Source of the DNA: Bathymodiolus brooksi
Taxonomy: Eukaryota > Mollusca > Bivalvia > Mytilida > Modiolidae
Assembly: GCA_963680875.1 (NCBI GenBank)
Contig: OY804575.1
Span: 35,003,103 to 35,067,102, forward strand
Length of the DNA stretch: 64,000 nt
Reading direction: 5' to 3'
Program-made: the position numbers and the translations under genes
Shown here: positions 44,564-57,122 of the stretch, in pieces
Layout: each line of letters begins with the position of its first letter
How positions within the stretch are numbered: position 1 is the first letter of the stretch
The notes under the pieces: model-generated
What the model was told of the DNA's origin: nothing
What the model saw: only the letters and a program-made list of their open reading frames with translations
Databases searched by the model: none

Positions 44564-46102
44564 ACTAACAATATATATCTATCCACTGGAAAGAAAAATG
44601 TCATGTAACATTTATTAAAGTATGTTAAAACTTCTTTACAATAATGACAAGAATAAACTTGTAATTCCTCTCGTATCCATTTGTTTCCAAAACATTAATT
44701 CTAAACTATTTATGTATAAACATTTTCCTGAAATGTGAATAAAGCAACATATAAGATGCCAATATATTTGACAAAATGTATTTTATAACTACATGTACGT
44801 GTATACCGGTACTTAATTGACCCACTATTAAATCGACATAATTGTCCAACTATAAAAATAACAAATCTTATTTCAAACTACAAAATGTATTGACCAAATT
44901 GTCAACAATATATCTGGCCATTTTCTTGAGGACTACTATGTAATGATATTTATTAAACCTACTGGTCATTGTCATACTACAATATATATACAAACTAATT
45001 AATAAACAAAAATAACAAGACTACAGTAAAAAATAACAATATATATATAATGTCTACATGCAGTGAATTACTTATCGAGTGATTATAGTGTAAACAATAT
45101 TTATTGAATAAATTGCATTAGTTATAACAATAGTACATACATAGGGATCAGAAAACAAGTGACGCAGCACTTATATAAATTCTTCTCCCAGATACAAAAA
45201 AAGAAAAGAAAAGAAAAATACATATAAGATGGTTAGGAAACATGCACATTAATAATACACACATATGTTTAAATAAGCATATGAAGAGAAAGGGTGACAA
45301 TTTGTACAATGAACAATAAAATGACAGATTTAATATAATGCAACAAGTAACGAGTGTGATTTTGATATTTCAATACTAAAATGTACCAGTTGATATATAT
45401 GTACCAATATTTATTATAGTAAATTGTATCACCTCTTCAAATGCCAGCTGTTTTGACAGAAACTGATTATCAACAATCACCGGTAAAAAAAATCTAACAA
45501 ACATCTAATTTGAATTAGATTTTTTTTAAACATAAATAAAATATGTGCGATTGATTTTTATAAAAGTGAAGGTTTATGGAAAATGTGGTTGTTAACATAC
45601 ATTTTCTAATATAAAATAAATAAAAAGAACAGCAACATTGTACATCATGATTTCAACTTAAAAATTACCAGTAATTAAAATTGAGGACAAATAATAATTA
45701 TTATCAACTTTCTTATACATTATGAATTATGGTGATCAGACACTTGAGAGAAGGACTACTTATCAATGATTTGTATATTTTCACATAGATCATTACACAC
45801 AATAATATCTATTATGAAGCCACAAGCGTGACATGAAATAATATCATATATTTAGATTAAAGTACAGGTGTTTTGTATATGCATTATCAAAGATTGTCCC
45901 AAGCCTATATCGTTTATACCCTATATCGCATACCCAAAAAAATTCAAAATTTCATAAAATTTCAAAAAAATTAAAATTTCTAAATTAAAAAAATTTAAAA
46001 TTTCAAAAATTTCAAAATTTTCCAAAATTCAAAAAATTTCAAAATTTTCATAAAATACATGTATTATCAAAGGCATGGTTGAAATATATGATATAATGAA
46101 CA
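44564..46102. other. AT-rich spacer, no gene
   Basis: About 1.5 kb of A/T-rich DNA. A stretch of AAAATTTC-type low-complexity repeats lies at 45945-46055. Confidence 0.45.
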
Positions 46103-46216
46103 TTACATGTCAAAATCTGTATCACATGCTGTATCAACCCTCAACCTATATCACCCCTCGGGGTGATATTGGGTTCTCGGGTTGATACAACATGTGATAC
46201 AGATTTTGACATGTAA
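46103..46216. repeat. 114-bp imperfect palindrome
   Basis: TTACATGTCAAAATCTGTAT is mirrored at the right end, with arms of about 50 bp meeting at ACCCCTCGGGGTGATATTG. Mismatches are few. Confidence 0.75.
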
Positions 46217-46954
46217 TATTCAGTATTTATCATTGATTTCTAAAATATTACTCTGTGACATTTCATTAACACCACCAATGTTGACTTGACAAATTCTTGA
46301 TAAATAATGCCATCGTTAATGCTTTGCTTGAAATGGACTTCTCATCACGTCTCACATCTCAGAGCTTCGTCTTTGATGTAATATTGCCATGAGAAATCTG
46401 TTCTTGCAATAACAAATCAACATTAGCATATATATATGTACTGCTCGCTGGACATTAAGTAATGATGATCAATAAATCAACATTAGTATATACATCTTAT
46501 TTAGAAGATTATGATTTGAAGTTAACATGTGATGTTCTTGTTTCACCCATATCAGTAATATTAAGCTACATAAATTTAAATTCAATCAAATGCAGACTTC
46601 TAAAATTTTAATGATTAAAATCACACTTTAAATCCATGAAAAGACATTTAACAAGTGTTGCCAACATTTCTAAAGCATAAAAAACTACAAATATATTTAA
46701 TTCTAAAAATACAGTGCTTCTGACATAAAAATCTATTTCTTATCTGAAGTTTTTTTTAAATACTGCTTGAAATCATTTTATTTTTCATCAAAAATCAGCT
46801 TTTGCACATTTTTAGGTTAAATGGCCATAAAAAAATCAAGCATTCACAAATTTTTAGGACTATTCCCCTCTGTGGTAATTTCAGCAATCATATTTCCCAG
46901 ACTTTTCTAAACTACCGAGATGGATTAAATTAAATGACGTCATAATAAACTGCT
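46217..46954. other. AT-rich spacer
   Basis: No gene or defined repeat is seen. Confidence 0.4.
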
Positions 46955-47126
46955 TTAACCCTTTGAACGCCAAGCCGTTGATTCTATGCAACGCTACGTT
47001 GCCATATATTCCAGAACGTAACGATAAAACGTCACGTAACGTTGCGTTTTTTCATGACGTCTCTTTTATCAAGATTTGTCAAAAATGACAAAAATGTCAC
47101 TTTGGGCTTTGGCGTTGAAGGGTTAA
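46955..47126. mobile_element. piggyBac-type MITE at TTAA
   Basis: TTAA at 46955-46958 and 47123-47126 enclose a 164-bp segment whose ends are CCCTTTGAACGCCAAGCC and GGGCTTTGGCGTTGAAGGG. TTAA target sites plus CCCTTTG-like ends are the signature of piggyBac elements. Internally it carries AACGTNACG-type repeats and no coding sequence. Confidence 0.8.
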
Positions 47127-47363
47127 AGAATTTGTATATAATGGAATAATCCTATCACCCTCTATTGAAGGAACAACAAAGTCAATATCCATACAAAAAA
47201 TAACGAACTAAATAAAACATGTTTTTGTTTGTTTTTTTAAAAATTAATTTCTTCTTCAAATGCACACATGAAAATGTATCAGTTTTAAAGTAGACTTGAA
47301 ATCCATCAGAAAAGGACCTCCAATTTAGAATTTTGAATTGCACAGTTGTTCAGTATAATAAAA

Positions 47364-47507
47364 CACTTATAGACTTGATATTCAGGTAATAGCACTTTAA
47401 TTGTCCCCTCTATACCAACTATTTTCCTCGGCATTGCCTCGGAAAATAGTTGGTACCTTGGGGACAATAAAAGTGCTATTACCCTCATACCCAGTCAATA
47501 AGTGTAT
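47364..47507. repeat. 143-bp near-perfect palindrome
   Basis: Arms of about 68 bp (ACACTTATAGACT..., GGTAATAGCACTTT, ACCAACTATTTTCC) meet at CTCGGCATTGCCTCGG. It is long enough to extrude a cruciform or fold as an RNA hairpin. Likely a fully palindromic MITE. Confidence 0.8.
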
Positions 47508-50204
47508 AATGTTCAGCTTCACCAATGGATTTTGCTGTAAAAGTATCAGTTAAAATAGACAGGTTCAGACATGAAGATTTATTAATATGTTAATGAACCA
47601 GTCACGATATCAGCTTCTTGTGTTGATAGATAGGTGTTGTGTTTATATTTCCACATTTTCTTCAAATTTTTACATTTTAAAGGTTAAGTTGTTGGTGGTT
47701 ATCTTCACTTTCAACAATATCTTCAGCTATATTCCGACTGCCAGACTTAATTAGGAGGATAACAAATAGCAGTAACCACTTTGCCACCCAGGCCCCCTAA
47801 AGTTGTAAAGGGCATAATTCAATAACACTAAAGGTATATCTAGCTGGAACAAATTTTACATTTATTTTAGTCAGACTTCTGTAGAAACTACATACAAGAT
47901 TTTAGATCTCAAATTTTAACAGAGGACAATTACACTGCAAAGGGGAACAGAAAAAAAAGGGGGGGGGGGGGGGTTGACAAGTTACCATTTGAAACTAGCA
48001 TGAAGAAGAAAATGAGAATATTTCCTTTGATTTAGTTATACAAATGACTATGTCAGATAACTGCTGTAGTGGGGAAACAAATAATATTCTATAAACAGAT
48101 GTATACACAATGGTGTGAATACCAAAAATATCAGAAAAATAAATGACAAGCTGTTTAATACTATGATTGGTCAAGTTTTAGTGGTTTTTATTGGTCAAAT
48201 TTGATTTAAACATATAATGGTTAATATAAAATTTAAAATGCTTTGTCATCCCAACCTTTAAGCATTAGGCCAGGCTACTGACATGATACAAATTATCAAA
48301 ATGTGTCGTTTACATCTGATACAAGTAAATTAATTGGCACATTGTATATTAGATTTATGTTCTCAATTTGTATATCTGGGGGAGGAGGAGGCGGTTGGGG
48401 GGTGGGGGAGGAGGAGGGGGATATGAAAGTTGTGTTGATACTTAACTTGAACTGAGATTTCACATAGCAAATTTGTGGGCATGAAAGTTGAAAATTTACA
48501 AAGTCCATTGAAGTAATGCTATTTTTTTTAAATCATATACTTTAAAATGAGATATTTTACATACTATGTACTGCTTCATGGCTCATATGAATTCTAAGCT
48601 ATATTTAATAATCTATTGCCAAATGTCACCATGTAATTTATTAAATACATGTCATTTGTACACACATCAGGAAAAGGGAGGACTTGTCCTTTGTTTGTAG
48701 CTTGTTCATGATTTTTTTTTTACTAAATTGAAATGGCTTAATTACCTTTTTACAGGATAAATAAAGATACAATGTACAAAAATAAAAAAATAAAAATTTT
48801 GAATCCCTGCATTTCTGAAATGGTGCCAAACTCAATGCCTCTTGGTTGACCAGTAGATTAAAAACAAAAACAGCTCATGTAAAATGCTGTTTTAAGTGAC
48901 ATTCTCACTATAATGGGGTCATATGTTTCCTCAATATTTATACACTAACAAAAAAGTGGCATGATTATGTTTTTGCAAAAATATAGACTAAAAATCATTG
49001 CAAATTTGTTTTCAAAATGTTTATTTAGCTGAAAGTGAAAACTTATAGGTACATGTAAGAAAATTTACTACTAATGAGACATTTTTGTCCCCATAACTTC
49101 AGCAACATGATACATATATGGGATGTTGTAATTCCTGAGAAACACTGGCTAAAAACAAATAATATAAAAACAAATATGTATCAAAATCTATACTGTGATA
49201 TTTCAGAGCTACAAAACCCCTGTAAGACAATTAATTTATACTGCAACTGGTAATTTTACTTTGGCAAATGTAAATATCATAACAATTTCACAGAGTAAAA
49301 AATTCCATCAATAACACAATATTATGAAAACAAAATTTAACAGCTTCCTTTAGAATCACAAAATTAAGCTGGTCGAAAAATAAAACATAAATGGACAAAA
49401 CAGACTTGAGCAGTAGTAGATGATCATCTAAGGAACATTCTAGCAAAGAGTCATTTCAAATGGTTGTGTAGTATCAGAAAAGATTTCTTAATAAGTCTAT
49501 ACCAAAGGATCTATCTATCTATATATATATAAATTCAACCAATAAGAATCAATATGGCCATGATAATTTCCACATTGGTTGAAAACAAACACCAACAAAA
49601 AATGATCATGCAATTATGATTCCAACCATATTCATTATTTGATTTATTTTAGTTAGAGGGTTTTAGAGAACAATGAACTCTACAGAACTTTACATACAGC
49701 TGATGATGAGAGATGAAAAAGGATGATAATATCTCTGAGGGACATTCAAACTGTACGGTCATGAAACAGCCAATCAAAACACTGTATCCAATGTGTTTTG
49801 AATGGACAATAATGAAGTACAAGTATGAAACTCATACTATAAATTTTAATGACCATACTGTCTGGCCATAAAAGCTAAGAAAATTGTGTCAGCAAACTTG
49901 ATATCTTTCCTAAATAAAATTAAAAAAATAGACAAGAATATTTTACATGTATAATATACTGGTCAGTTTGCATTGTATTTTATTTTCACATAAAATAACA
50001 CAATTCTAAATGAGGTAGTTACAATGAATAAAAAAAAATTATATTTAAATTTATTATGTACATGTTCTTACATTACATATGTAAAATAAACAGACAATTA
50101 AAACAACTGTTTGTAACAACAATGTTATATATAACACAGAAATTCTTTAGAGAATTTAATCATTCAATATGTCACTGTCTGATACATCCATGGTCTCTTC
50201 TTTT
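47508..50204. other. 2.7-kb AT-rich spacer with two G-rich tracts
   Basis: No gene is supported. A 16-base G run lies at about 47959-47974 and a GGGGGAGGAGGAGG-type purine tract at about 48378-48421, which could adopt non-B DNA structures. Confidence 0.4.
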
Positions 50205-50278
50205 TCCTATGCCATGATATAGCTGAAATATTGCTAAAGTTGGCATTAAACACCAACCAATCAATCAATCAATCAATT
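50205..50278 (+). mobile_element. SINE 3' tail fragment
   Basis: GCCATGATATAGCTGAAATA, then TTGGCATTAAACACCAACC and an (AATC)n end. Only the shared SINE tail is present. Confidence 0.65.
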
Positions 50279-50410
50279 CCTTTTACCTGCCTCTTCATCT
50301 AGCTTTTTGTAATTCGTAGACAACTCTTAAACAGCTGTAGTTACTAAACTTTCAAATTGAATGATATTAAGTTGTCAAAAGGCAATGTTAATATTTCAGA
50401 TCATCAAGAA

Positions 50411-53400
50411 AACCAGAGGTTCTCAAGAGCCTGTATCACTCACCTGGTCGATATTGTACAAATAAATCTTAAAGTCATTGTTATGTGTTTTACCCCCAAT
50501 GTTCTATTTAATGTAAAAGCAGCCATGCTGGTTGGATGTCAGGGTCATTAGATGCATACTTTAATGATGACTCAGGCAAAGTGTTTTCAGAAGGAGAAAA
50601 CTTCAGCCATGTTACATGTTAGACCCCCATGGCTTGAGACTCTGGGATCTTCACCCATGTTACATTTTAGACCCCCATGACTGGAGACTCTGGGATCTTC
50701 ACCCATGTTACATTTTAGACCCCCATGGCTTGAGACTCTGGGATCTTCAGCCATGTTACATTTTAGACCCCCATGGCTTTAGAGACTCTGGGATCTTCAC
50801 CCATGTTACATGTTAGACCTCCATGGCTTGAGACTCTGGGATCTTCAGCCATGTTACATTTTAGACCCCCATGGCTTGAGACTCTGGGATCTTCACCCAT
50901 GTTACATGTTAGACCCCCATGGCTTGAGACTCAGGGATCTTCACCCATGTTACATGTTAGACCTCCATGGCTTGAGACTCTGGGATCTTCAGCCATGTTA
51001 CATTTTAGAACCCCATGGCTTGAGACTCCGGGATCTTCACCCATGTTACACCCCAATGGCTTGAGACTCAGGGATCTTCACCCACGTTACATTTTAGACC
51101 CCCATGACTTGAGACTCTGGGATCTTCGCCCATGTTACATGTTAGACCTCCATGGCTTGAGACTCTGGGATCTTCAGCCATGTTACATTTAAGACCCCCA
51201 TGGCTTGAGACTCTGGGATCTTCACCCATGTTACATGTTAGACCCCCATGGCTTGAAACTCTGGGATCTTCACCCATGTTACATTTTAGACCCCCATGGC
51301 TTGAGACTCTGGGATCTTCACCCATGTTACATGTTAGATCCCCATGGCTTGAGACTCTGGGATCTTCAGTCATGTTACATTTTAGACCCCCATGGCTTGA
51401 GACTCTGGGATCTTTGCCCATGTTACATTTTAGACCCCCATGGCTAGAGACTGGGGTCTTCACCCATGTTACATGTTAGACCCCCATGGAGACTCTGGGA
51501 TCTGGCTTGAGACTCTGGGATCTTTAGTCATGTTACATTTTTTAGACCCCCATGGCTTGAGACTCTGGGATCTTCACCCATGTTACATGTTAGACCTCCA
51601 TGGGTTGAGACTCTGGGATTTTCAGCCATGTTACTTTTAGAACCCCATGGCTTGAGACTCTGGGATCTTCACCCATGTTACATGTTAGACCCCCATGGCT
51701 TGAGACTCTGAGATCTTTGCCCATGTTATATTTTAGACCCCCATGCCTTGAGACTCTGGGATCTTCGCCCATGTTACATGTTAGACCTCCATGGCTTGAG
51801 ACTCTGGGATCTTCAGCCATGTTACATTTTAGACCCCCATGGCTTGAGACTCTTAGATCTTCACCCATGTTACATGTTAGACCCCCATGGCTTGAAACTC
51901 TGGGATCTTCACCCATGTTACATTTTAGACCCCCATGGCTTGAGACTCTGGGATCTTCACCCATGTTACATGTTTGACCCCCATGGCTTGAGACTCTGGG
52001 ATCTTCAGCCATGTTACATTTTAGACCCCTATGGCTTGAGACTCTGGGATCTTCAGCCATGTTACATTTTAGATCCCCATGGCTTGAGACTCTGGGATCT
52101 TCAACCATGTTACATTTTAGACCCCCATGGCTTGAGACTCTGATCTTCAGCCATGCTATATTTAGACCCCCATGGCTTGAGACTCTGGGATCTGCAGCCA
52201 TGTTACATTTTAGACCCCCATGGCTTGAGACTCGGTGATCTTCACCCATGTTACATTTTAGACCCCCATGGCTTGAGACTCTGTGATCTTCACCCATGTT
52301 ACATTTTAGACCCCCATGGAGACTCTGGGATCTTCACCCATGTTACAGTTTAGACCCCCATGCCTGGGGACTCTGGGATCTTTGCCCATGTTACATTTTA
52401 GACCCCCATGACTGGAGACTCTGGGGTATTCACCCATGTTACATGTTAGACCCCCATGGATACTCTGGGACCTTCACCAATGTTACATTTTAGACCCCCA
52501 TGGCTGGAGACCCTGGGATCTTCACCCATGTTACATGTTAGACCCCCATGGCTTGAGACTCTGGGATCTTCACCCATGTTACATGTTAGATCCCCATGGC
52601 TTGAGACTCTGGGATCTTCACCCATGTTACATTTTAGACCCCCATGGCTGGAGACTCTGGGATCTTCACCCATGTTACATTTTAGACCCCCATGGAGACT
52701 CTGGGATCTTCACCCATGTTACATTTTAGACCCCCATGGCTTGAGACTCTGGGATCTTCACCCATGTTACATTTTAGACCCCCATGGCTGGAGACTCTGG
52801 GATCTTAATCCATGTTACATTTTAGACCCCCATGGAGACTCTGGGATCTTCACCCATGTTACAGTTTAGACCCCCATGGCTTGAGACTCTGGGATCTTTG
52901 CCCATGTTACATTTTAGACCCCCATGGCTGGAGACTCTGGGATCTTCAGCCATGTTACATTTTAGACCCCCATGGCTTGAGACTCTGGGATCTTCACCCA
53001 TGTTACATGTTAAACCCCCATGGCTTGAAACTCTGGGATCTTCACCCATGTTACATTTTAGACCCCCATGGCTTGAGACTCTGGGATCTTCACCCATGTT
53101 ACATGTTAGATCCCCATGGCTTGAGACTCTGGGATCTTCAGTCATGTTACATTTTAGACCCCCATGGCTTGAGACTCTGGGATCTTTGCCCATGTTACAT
53201 TTTAGACCCCCATGGCTTGAGACTCTGGGATCTTCACCCATGTTACATGTTAGACCCCCATTGGCTTGAGACTCTGGGATCTTCGCCCATGTTACAGTTT
53301 AGACCTCCATGGCTTGAGACTCTGGGATCTTCAGCCATGTTACATTTTAGACCCCCATGGCTTGAGATTCTTAGATCTTCACCCATGTTACATGTTAGAC

Positions 53401-55850
53401 CCCCATGGCTTGAAACTCTGGGATCTTCACCCATGTTACATTTTAGACCCCCATGGCTTGAGACTCTGGGATCTTCACCCATGTTACATGTTAGACCCCC
53501 ATGGCTTGAGACTCTGGGATCTTCAGCCATGTTACATTTTAGACCCCCATGGCTTGAGACTCTGGGATCTTCAGCCATGTTACATTTTAGATCCCCATGG
53601 CTTGAGACTCTGGGATCTTCAACCATGTTACATTTTAGACCCCCATGGCTTGAGACTCTGTGATCTTCAGCCATGCTATATTTAGACCCCCATGGCTTGA
53701 GACTCTGGGATCTGCAGCCATGTTACATTTTAGACCCCCATGGCTTGAGACTCTGTGATCTTCACCCATGTTACATTTTAGACCCCCATGGCTTGAGACT
53801 CTGTGATCTTCACCCATGTTACATTTTAGACCCCCATGGAGACTCTGGGATCTTCACCCATGTTACAGTTTAGACCCCCATGGCTGGAGACTCTGGGATC
53901 TTTGCCCATGTTACATTTTAGACCCCCATGACTGGAGACTCTAGGGTCTTCACCCATGTTACATGTTAGACCCCCATGGAGACTCTGGGATCTTCACCCA
54001 TGTTACATTTTAGACCCCCATGGCTTGAGACTCTGGGATCTTCACCCATGTTACATGTTAGACCCCCATGGCTTGAGACTCTGGGATCTTCACCCATGTT
54101 ACATGTTAGATCCCCATGGCTTGAGACTCTGGGATCTTCACCCATGTTACATTTTAGACCCCCATGGAGACTCTGGGATCTTCACCCATGTTACATTTTA
54201 GACCCCCATGGAGACTCTGGGATCTTCACCCATGTTACATTTTAGACCCCCATGGCTGGAGACTCTGGGATCATCACCCATGTTACATTTTAGACCCCCA
54301 TGGAGACTCTGGGATCTTCACCCATGTTACATTTTAGACCCCCATGGCTTGAGACTCTGGGATCTTCACCCATGTTACATTTTAGACCCCCATGGCTGGA
54401 GACTCTGGGATCTTCACCCATGTTACATTTTAGACCCCCATGGAGACTCTGGGATCTTCACCCATGTTACAGTTTAGACCCCCATGGCTTGAGACTCTGG
54501 GATCTTTGCCCATGTTACATTTTAGACCCCCATGGCTGGAGACTCTGGGGTCTTCACCCATGTTACATGTTAGACCCCCATGGAGACTCTGGGATCTTCA
54601 CCCATGTTACATTTTAGACCCCCATGGCTGGAGACTCTGGGATCTTCACCCATGTTACATGTTAGACCCCCATGGCTTGAGACTCTGGGATCTTCACCCA
54701 TGTTACATTTTAGACCCCCATGGAGACTCTGGGATCTTCACCCATGTTACAGTTTAAACCCCCATGGCTTCAGACTCTGGGATCTTTGCCCATGTTACAT
54801 TTTAGACCCCCATGGCTGGAGACTCTGGGGTCTTCACCCATGTTACATGTTAGACCCCCATGGAGACTCTGGGATCTTCACCCATGTTACATGTTAGACC
54901 CCCATGGCTTGAGACTCTGGGATCTTCAGCCATGTTACATGTTAGACCCCCATGGCTGGAGACTCTGGGATCTTCACCCATGTTACATTTTAGACCCCCA
55001 TGGCTTGAGACTCTGTGATCTTCACCCATGTTACATTTTAGACCCCCATGGAGACTCTGTGATCTTCACCCATGTTACATTTTAGACCCCCATGGCTGGA
55101 GACTCTGGGATCTTCACCCATGTTACATTTTAGACCCCCATGGAGACTCTGTGATCTTCAGCCATGTTACATTTTAGACCTCATGGCTGGAGACTCTGGG
55201 ATCTTCACCCATGTTACATTTTAGACCCCCATGGAGACTCTGGGATCTTCAGCCATGTTACATCCCCATGGCTTGAGACTCTGGGATCTTCAGCCATGTT
55301 ACATTTTAGACCCCATGGCTTGAGACTCTGGGATCTTCAGCCAAGTTACATTTTAGACCCCCATGGCTTGACACTCTGGGATCTTCAGCCATGTTACATT
55401 TTAGACCCCCATGGCTTGAGACTCTGGGATCTTCACCCATGTTACATTTTAGACCCCCATGGCTGGAGACTGTGGGATCTTCAGCCATGTTACATTTTAG
55501 ACCCCCATGGAGACTCTGGGATCTTCCCCCATGTGACTCTGTGATCTTCCCCCATGTTACATTTTAAACCCCCATGGTTCTGGGATCTTCGTTTGTACAA
55601 ATCTAACATTTAAACACCATAACTATGCTGTAAATTAAATATTGTAACATTTGTATTACTGATTTTTGAGAAGAATTATTTTTTACTGATTTAATTAAAT
55701 TTCCCTTTATAGGTCTCCTATTAATCCCCACCCCCAGGGAAGATCAAACTTCATTAAAACTGAATCTCCTCTTCCCAAAGGATCATCCTTGCTAAACTTG
55801 CTTATTTTAATTTGACCAAATGGTTTCAGAAGAGATTACTGAAGTTTACG
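50411..55850 (+). mobile_element. Modular repeat family M, copy 3, swollen by a 5-kb satellite
   Basis: The 5' end ACCAGAGGTTCTCAAGAGCC and TATCACTCACCTGG matches copies 1 and 2. A module remnant follows (CAGCCATGCTGGTTGGATG...), then the 48/44-bp satellite from about 50600, then module-like sequence again (about 55740-55850, CCAAATGGTTTCAGAAGAG). The 3' terminus is not found; a SINE lies at 55869. Confidence 0.6.
50600..55590. repeat. 48/44-bp satellite, about 105 units with higher-order structure
   Basis: Basic unit 48 bp: CCCATGGCTTGAGACTCTGG, then GATCTTCACCCATGTTACAT and TTTAGACC. A 44-bp variant lacks CTTG after CATGG. Right of about 54100 a 140-bp higher-order unit (48+48+44) is evident, with CATGGAGACTC starting near 54300, 54440, 54580 and 54720. 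Further left, rare variants (TTAGATCTTC, CCATGCTATATTTAG, TCTGCAGCC) recur about 1.52 kb apart. Since 48 is divisible by three, nearly every frame on both strands is open; MLHFRPPWLETLGSSP-type proteins are artefacts. Confidence 0.95.
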
Positions 55851-55868
55851 TACAATAGTTGGTTTAGT

Positions 55869-56108
55869 TGGTTTATGGTGTTTAATGCCACTTTCAACAA
55901 AATTTCAGTTATATCGTGGCTGTCAGTTTTATTGGTGGAGGAAACCGGAGTACGCTGAGAAAACCACCGAACTGTGGCAAGTCACTGATGAACTTTATCA
56001 CATAATGTATCGTCTGAGTGGGATTCAAACTCACAACGTTAGTGGTGATAGGTACTGATTGCATAGGAAGTTGTAAATCAATCCAACTACCATACGATCA
56101 CGACCACA
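55869..56108 (-). mobile_element. tRNA-derived SINE, family A (copy 3)
   Basis: Reverse orientation: tail complement TTTATGGTGTTTAATGCC near 55871, ATTTCAGTTATATCGTGG, and head complement GTGGGATTCAAACTCACAAC near 56020 to GATCGTAT near 56100. Confidence 0.78.
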
Positions 56109-56198
56109 ACAGCCCCTATGTACAAATGACAAATCAGTGAAAAATATGAATCACTCAATATAAAACATATATCATTTGGATTTCCCCAAAAAATATAT

Positions 56199-56845
56199 TT
56201 AAACTTCAACAGTATATTCATAGCGATCAGCACTTGCGTCAGTCTTTGACCTATTTTTCTTAGAAAAAGAATGGCACACAATAGAATGACTTCTTGGATG
56301 GCAACACTTGTAATATAACAACTGAACAGAGATATGAAGCACCATACCTGAGGGTACAATAATTATAGCAACAAGATAATACCAGTCACTCTTGTGGGTG
56401 GTAAAATAAAGCCATGCTACAAGCATGGAAAGGTTTTCAGCATAAACAACACAATAATATAAAAGAGCTCTGAAGCGTGTATTACCTTCTTGAACATTTT
56501 GAAAGCAAAATATCAATACATATCCAAATACGATATTAAATGCAATCTTGTCACATGTTCTTTCATAAAAGTTTGGTTTCAGAAGCGTAACCCATATAAA
56601 CATTGCTATCCAATGACCAGCTAGTCCTATAAGAAAGTAGTAGTGAAATTCTGATGCAAATAAGGCAAGGACTACCATCCTAGGTCCTACTTCACATGCT
56701 CGCCAGATGTAATAAAACATTGTTCCACATATAGAAAGTCCACTCTCTTCTTCATTGTGTGAGGCTCTCAGAGCTTTATGATAGGAAACTAACGACCATG
56801 ATACACCAATCCAGGAACCAATCATTGCAACTGGACGAACTATAC
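56199..56845 (-). CDS. XK-related (XKR) membrane protein, last coding exon
   Basis: About 215 codons. Acceptor AAG at 56846-56848, then I-V-R-P-V-A-M-I-G, ending EYTVEV and TAA. The family includes plasma-membrane phospholipid scramblases (Xkr8, Xkr4, Xkr9; worm CED-8) and XKR6/7 of unknown activity. Matches to the C-terminal half of vertebrate XKR4/6/7: SWSLVSYHKALR; ICGTMFYYIWR with RMVVLALFASEF; AGHWIAMFIW; NIVFGYVLIFCFQNVQEGNTRFR; YYCVVYAENLSMLVAWLY; LLYYKCCHP. About five hydrophobic membrane segments are visible. No caspase site is recognisable in the short hydrophilic tail (FSKKNRSKTDASADRYEYTVEV). Upstream exons are not seen in the window; the 33-bp and 32-bp satellites to the right would lie in its intron. 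Confidence 0.88.
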
Positions 56846-57120
56846 CTTAAAAATACATAATGTATAAAATGTTATTTATTCCTAACTTTAATGTATAAAA
56901 CCTTATTTATTCCTAACTTTATAGGTGTAGAATTTCTTATATCAATTTCTGTTTAGACTTTGGTGCCCTTCTAAGAAGGAGGTAAGGGGGGTTATCATTC
57001 CAAATTTTCCGGCCGAAACAAAATGTGGTTTCCCGAATACAGAAAATTAACGAGTCACATCCCTAATCCCAATATATAAATCCCAAAGATAAGATATTAA
57101 TTTTTTATCATCATTAAAAA
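56846..57120 (-). other. Intron sequence upstream of the XKR exon
   Basis: AT-rich; a short duplication (CCTAACTTTAATGTATAAAA / CCTAACTTTATAGGTG) lies at 56880-56930. Confidence 0.4.
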
Positions 57121-57122
57121 AC

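Noticed and set aside
50616..55544. Dozens of overlapping frames on both strands (MLHFRPPWLETLGSSP, GEDPRVSSHGGLKCNM, LWDLHPCYILDPHG)
   Set aside because: All are frames of the 48/44-bp satellite. Simultaneous openness of many frames and frame shifts at 44-bp units argue against coding.
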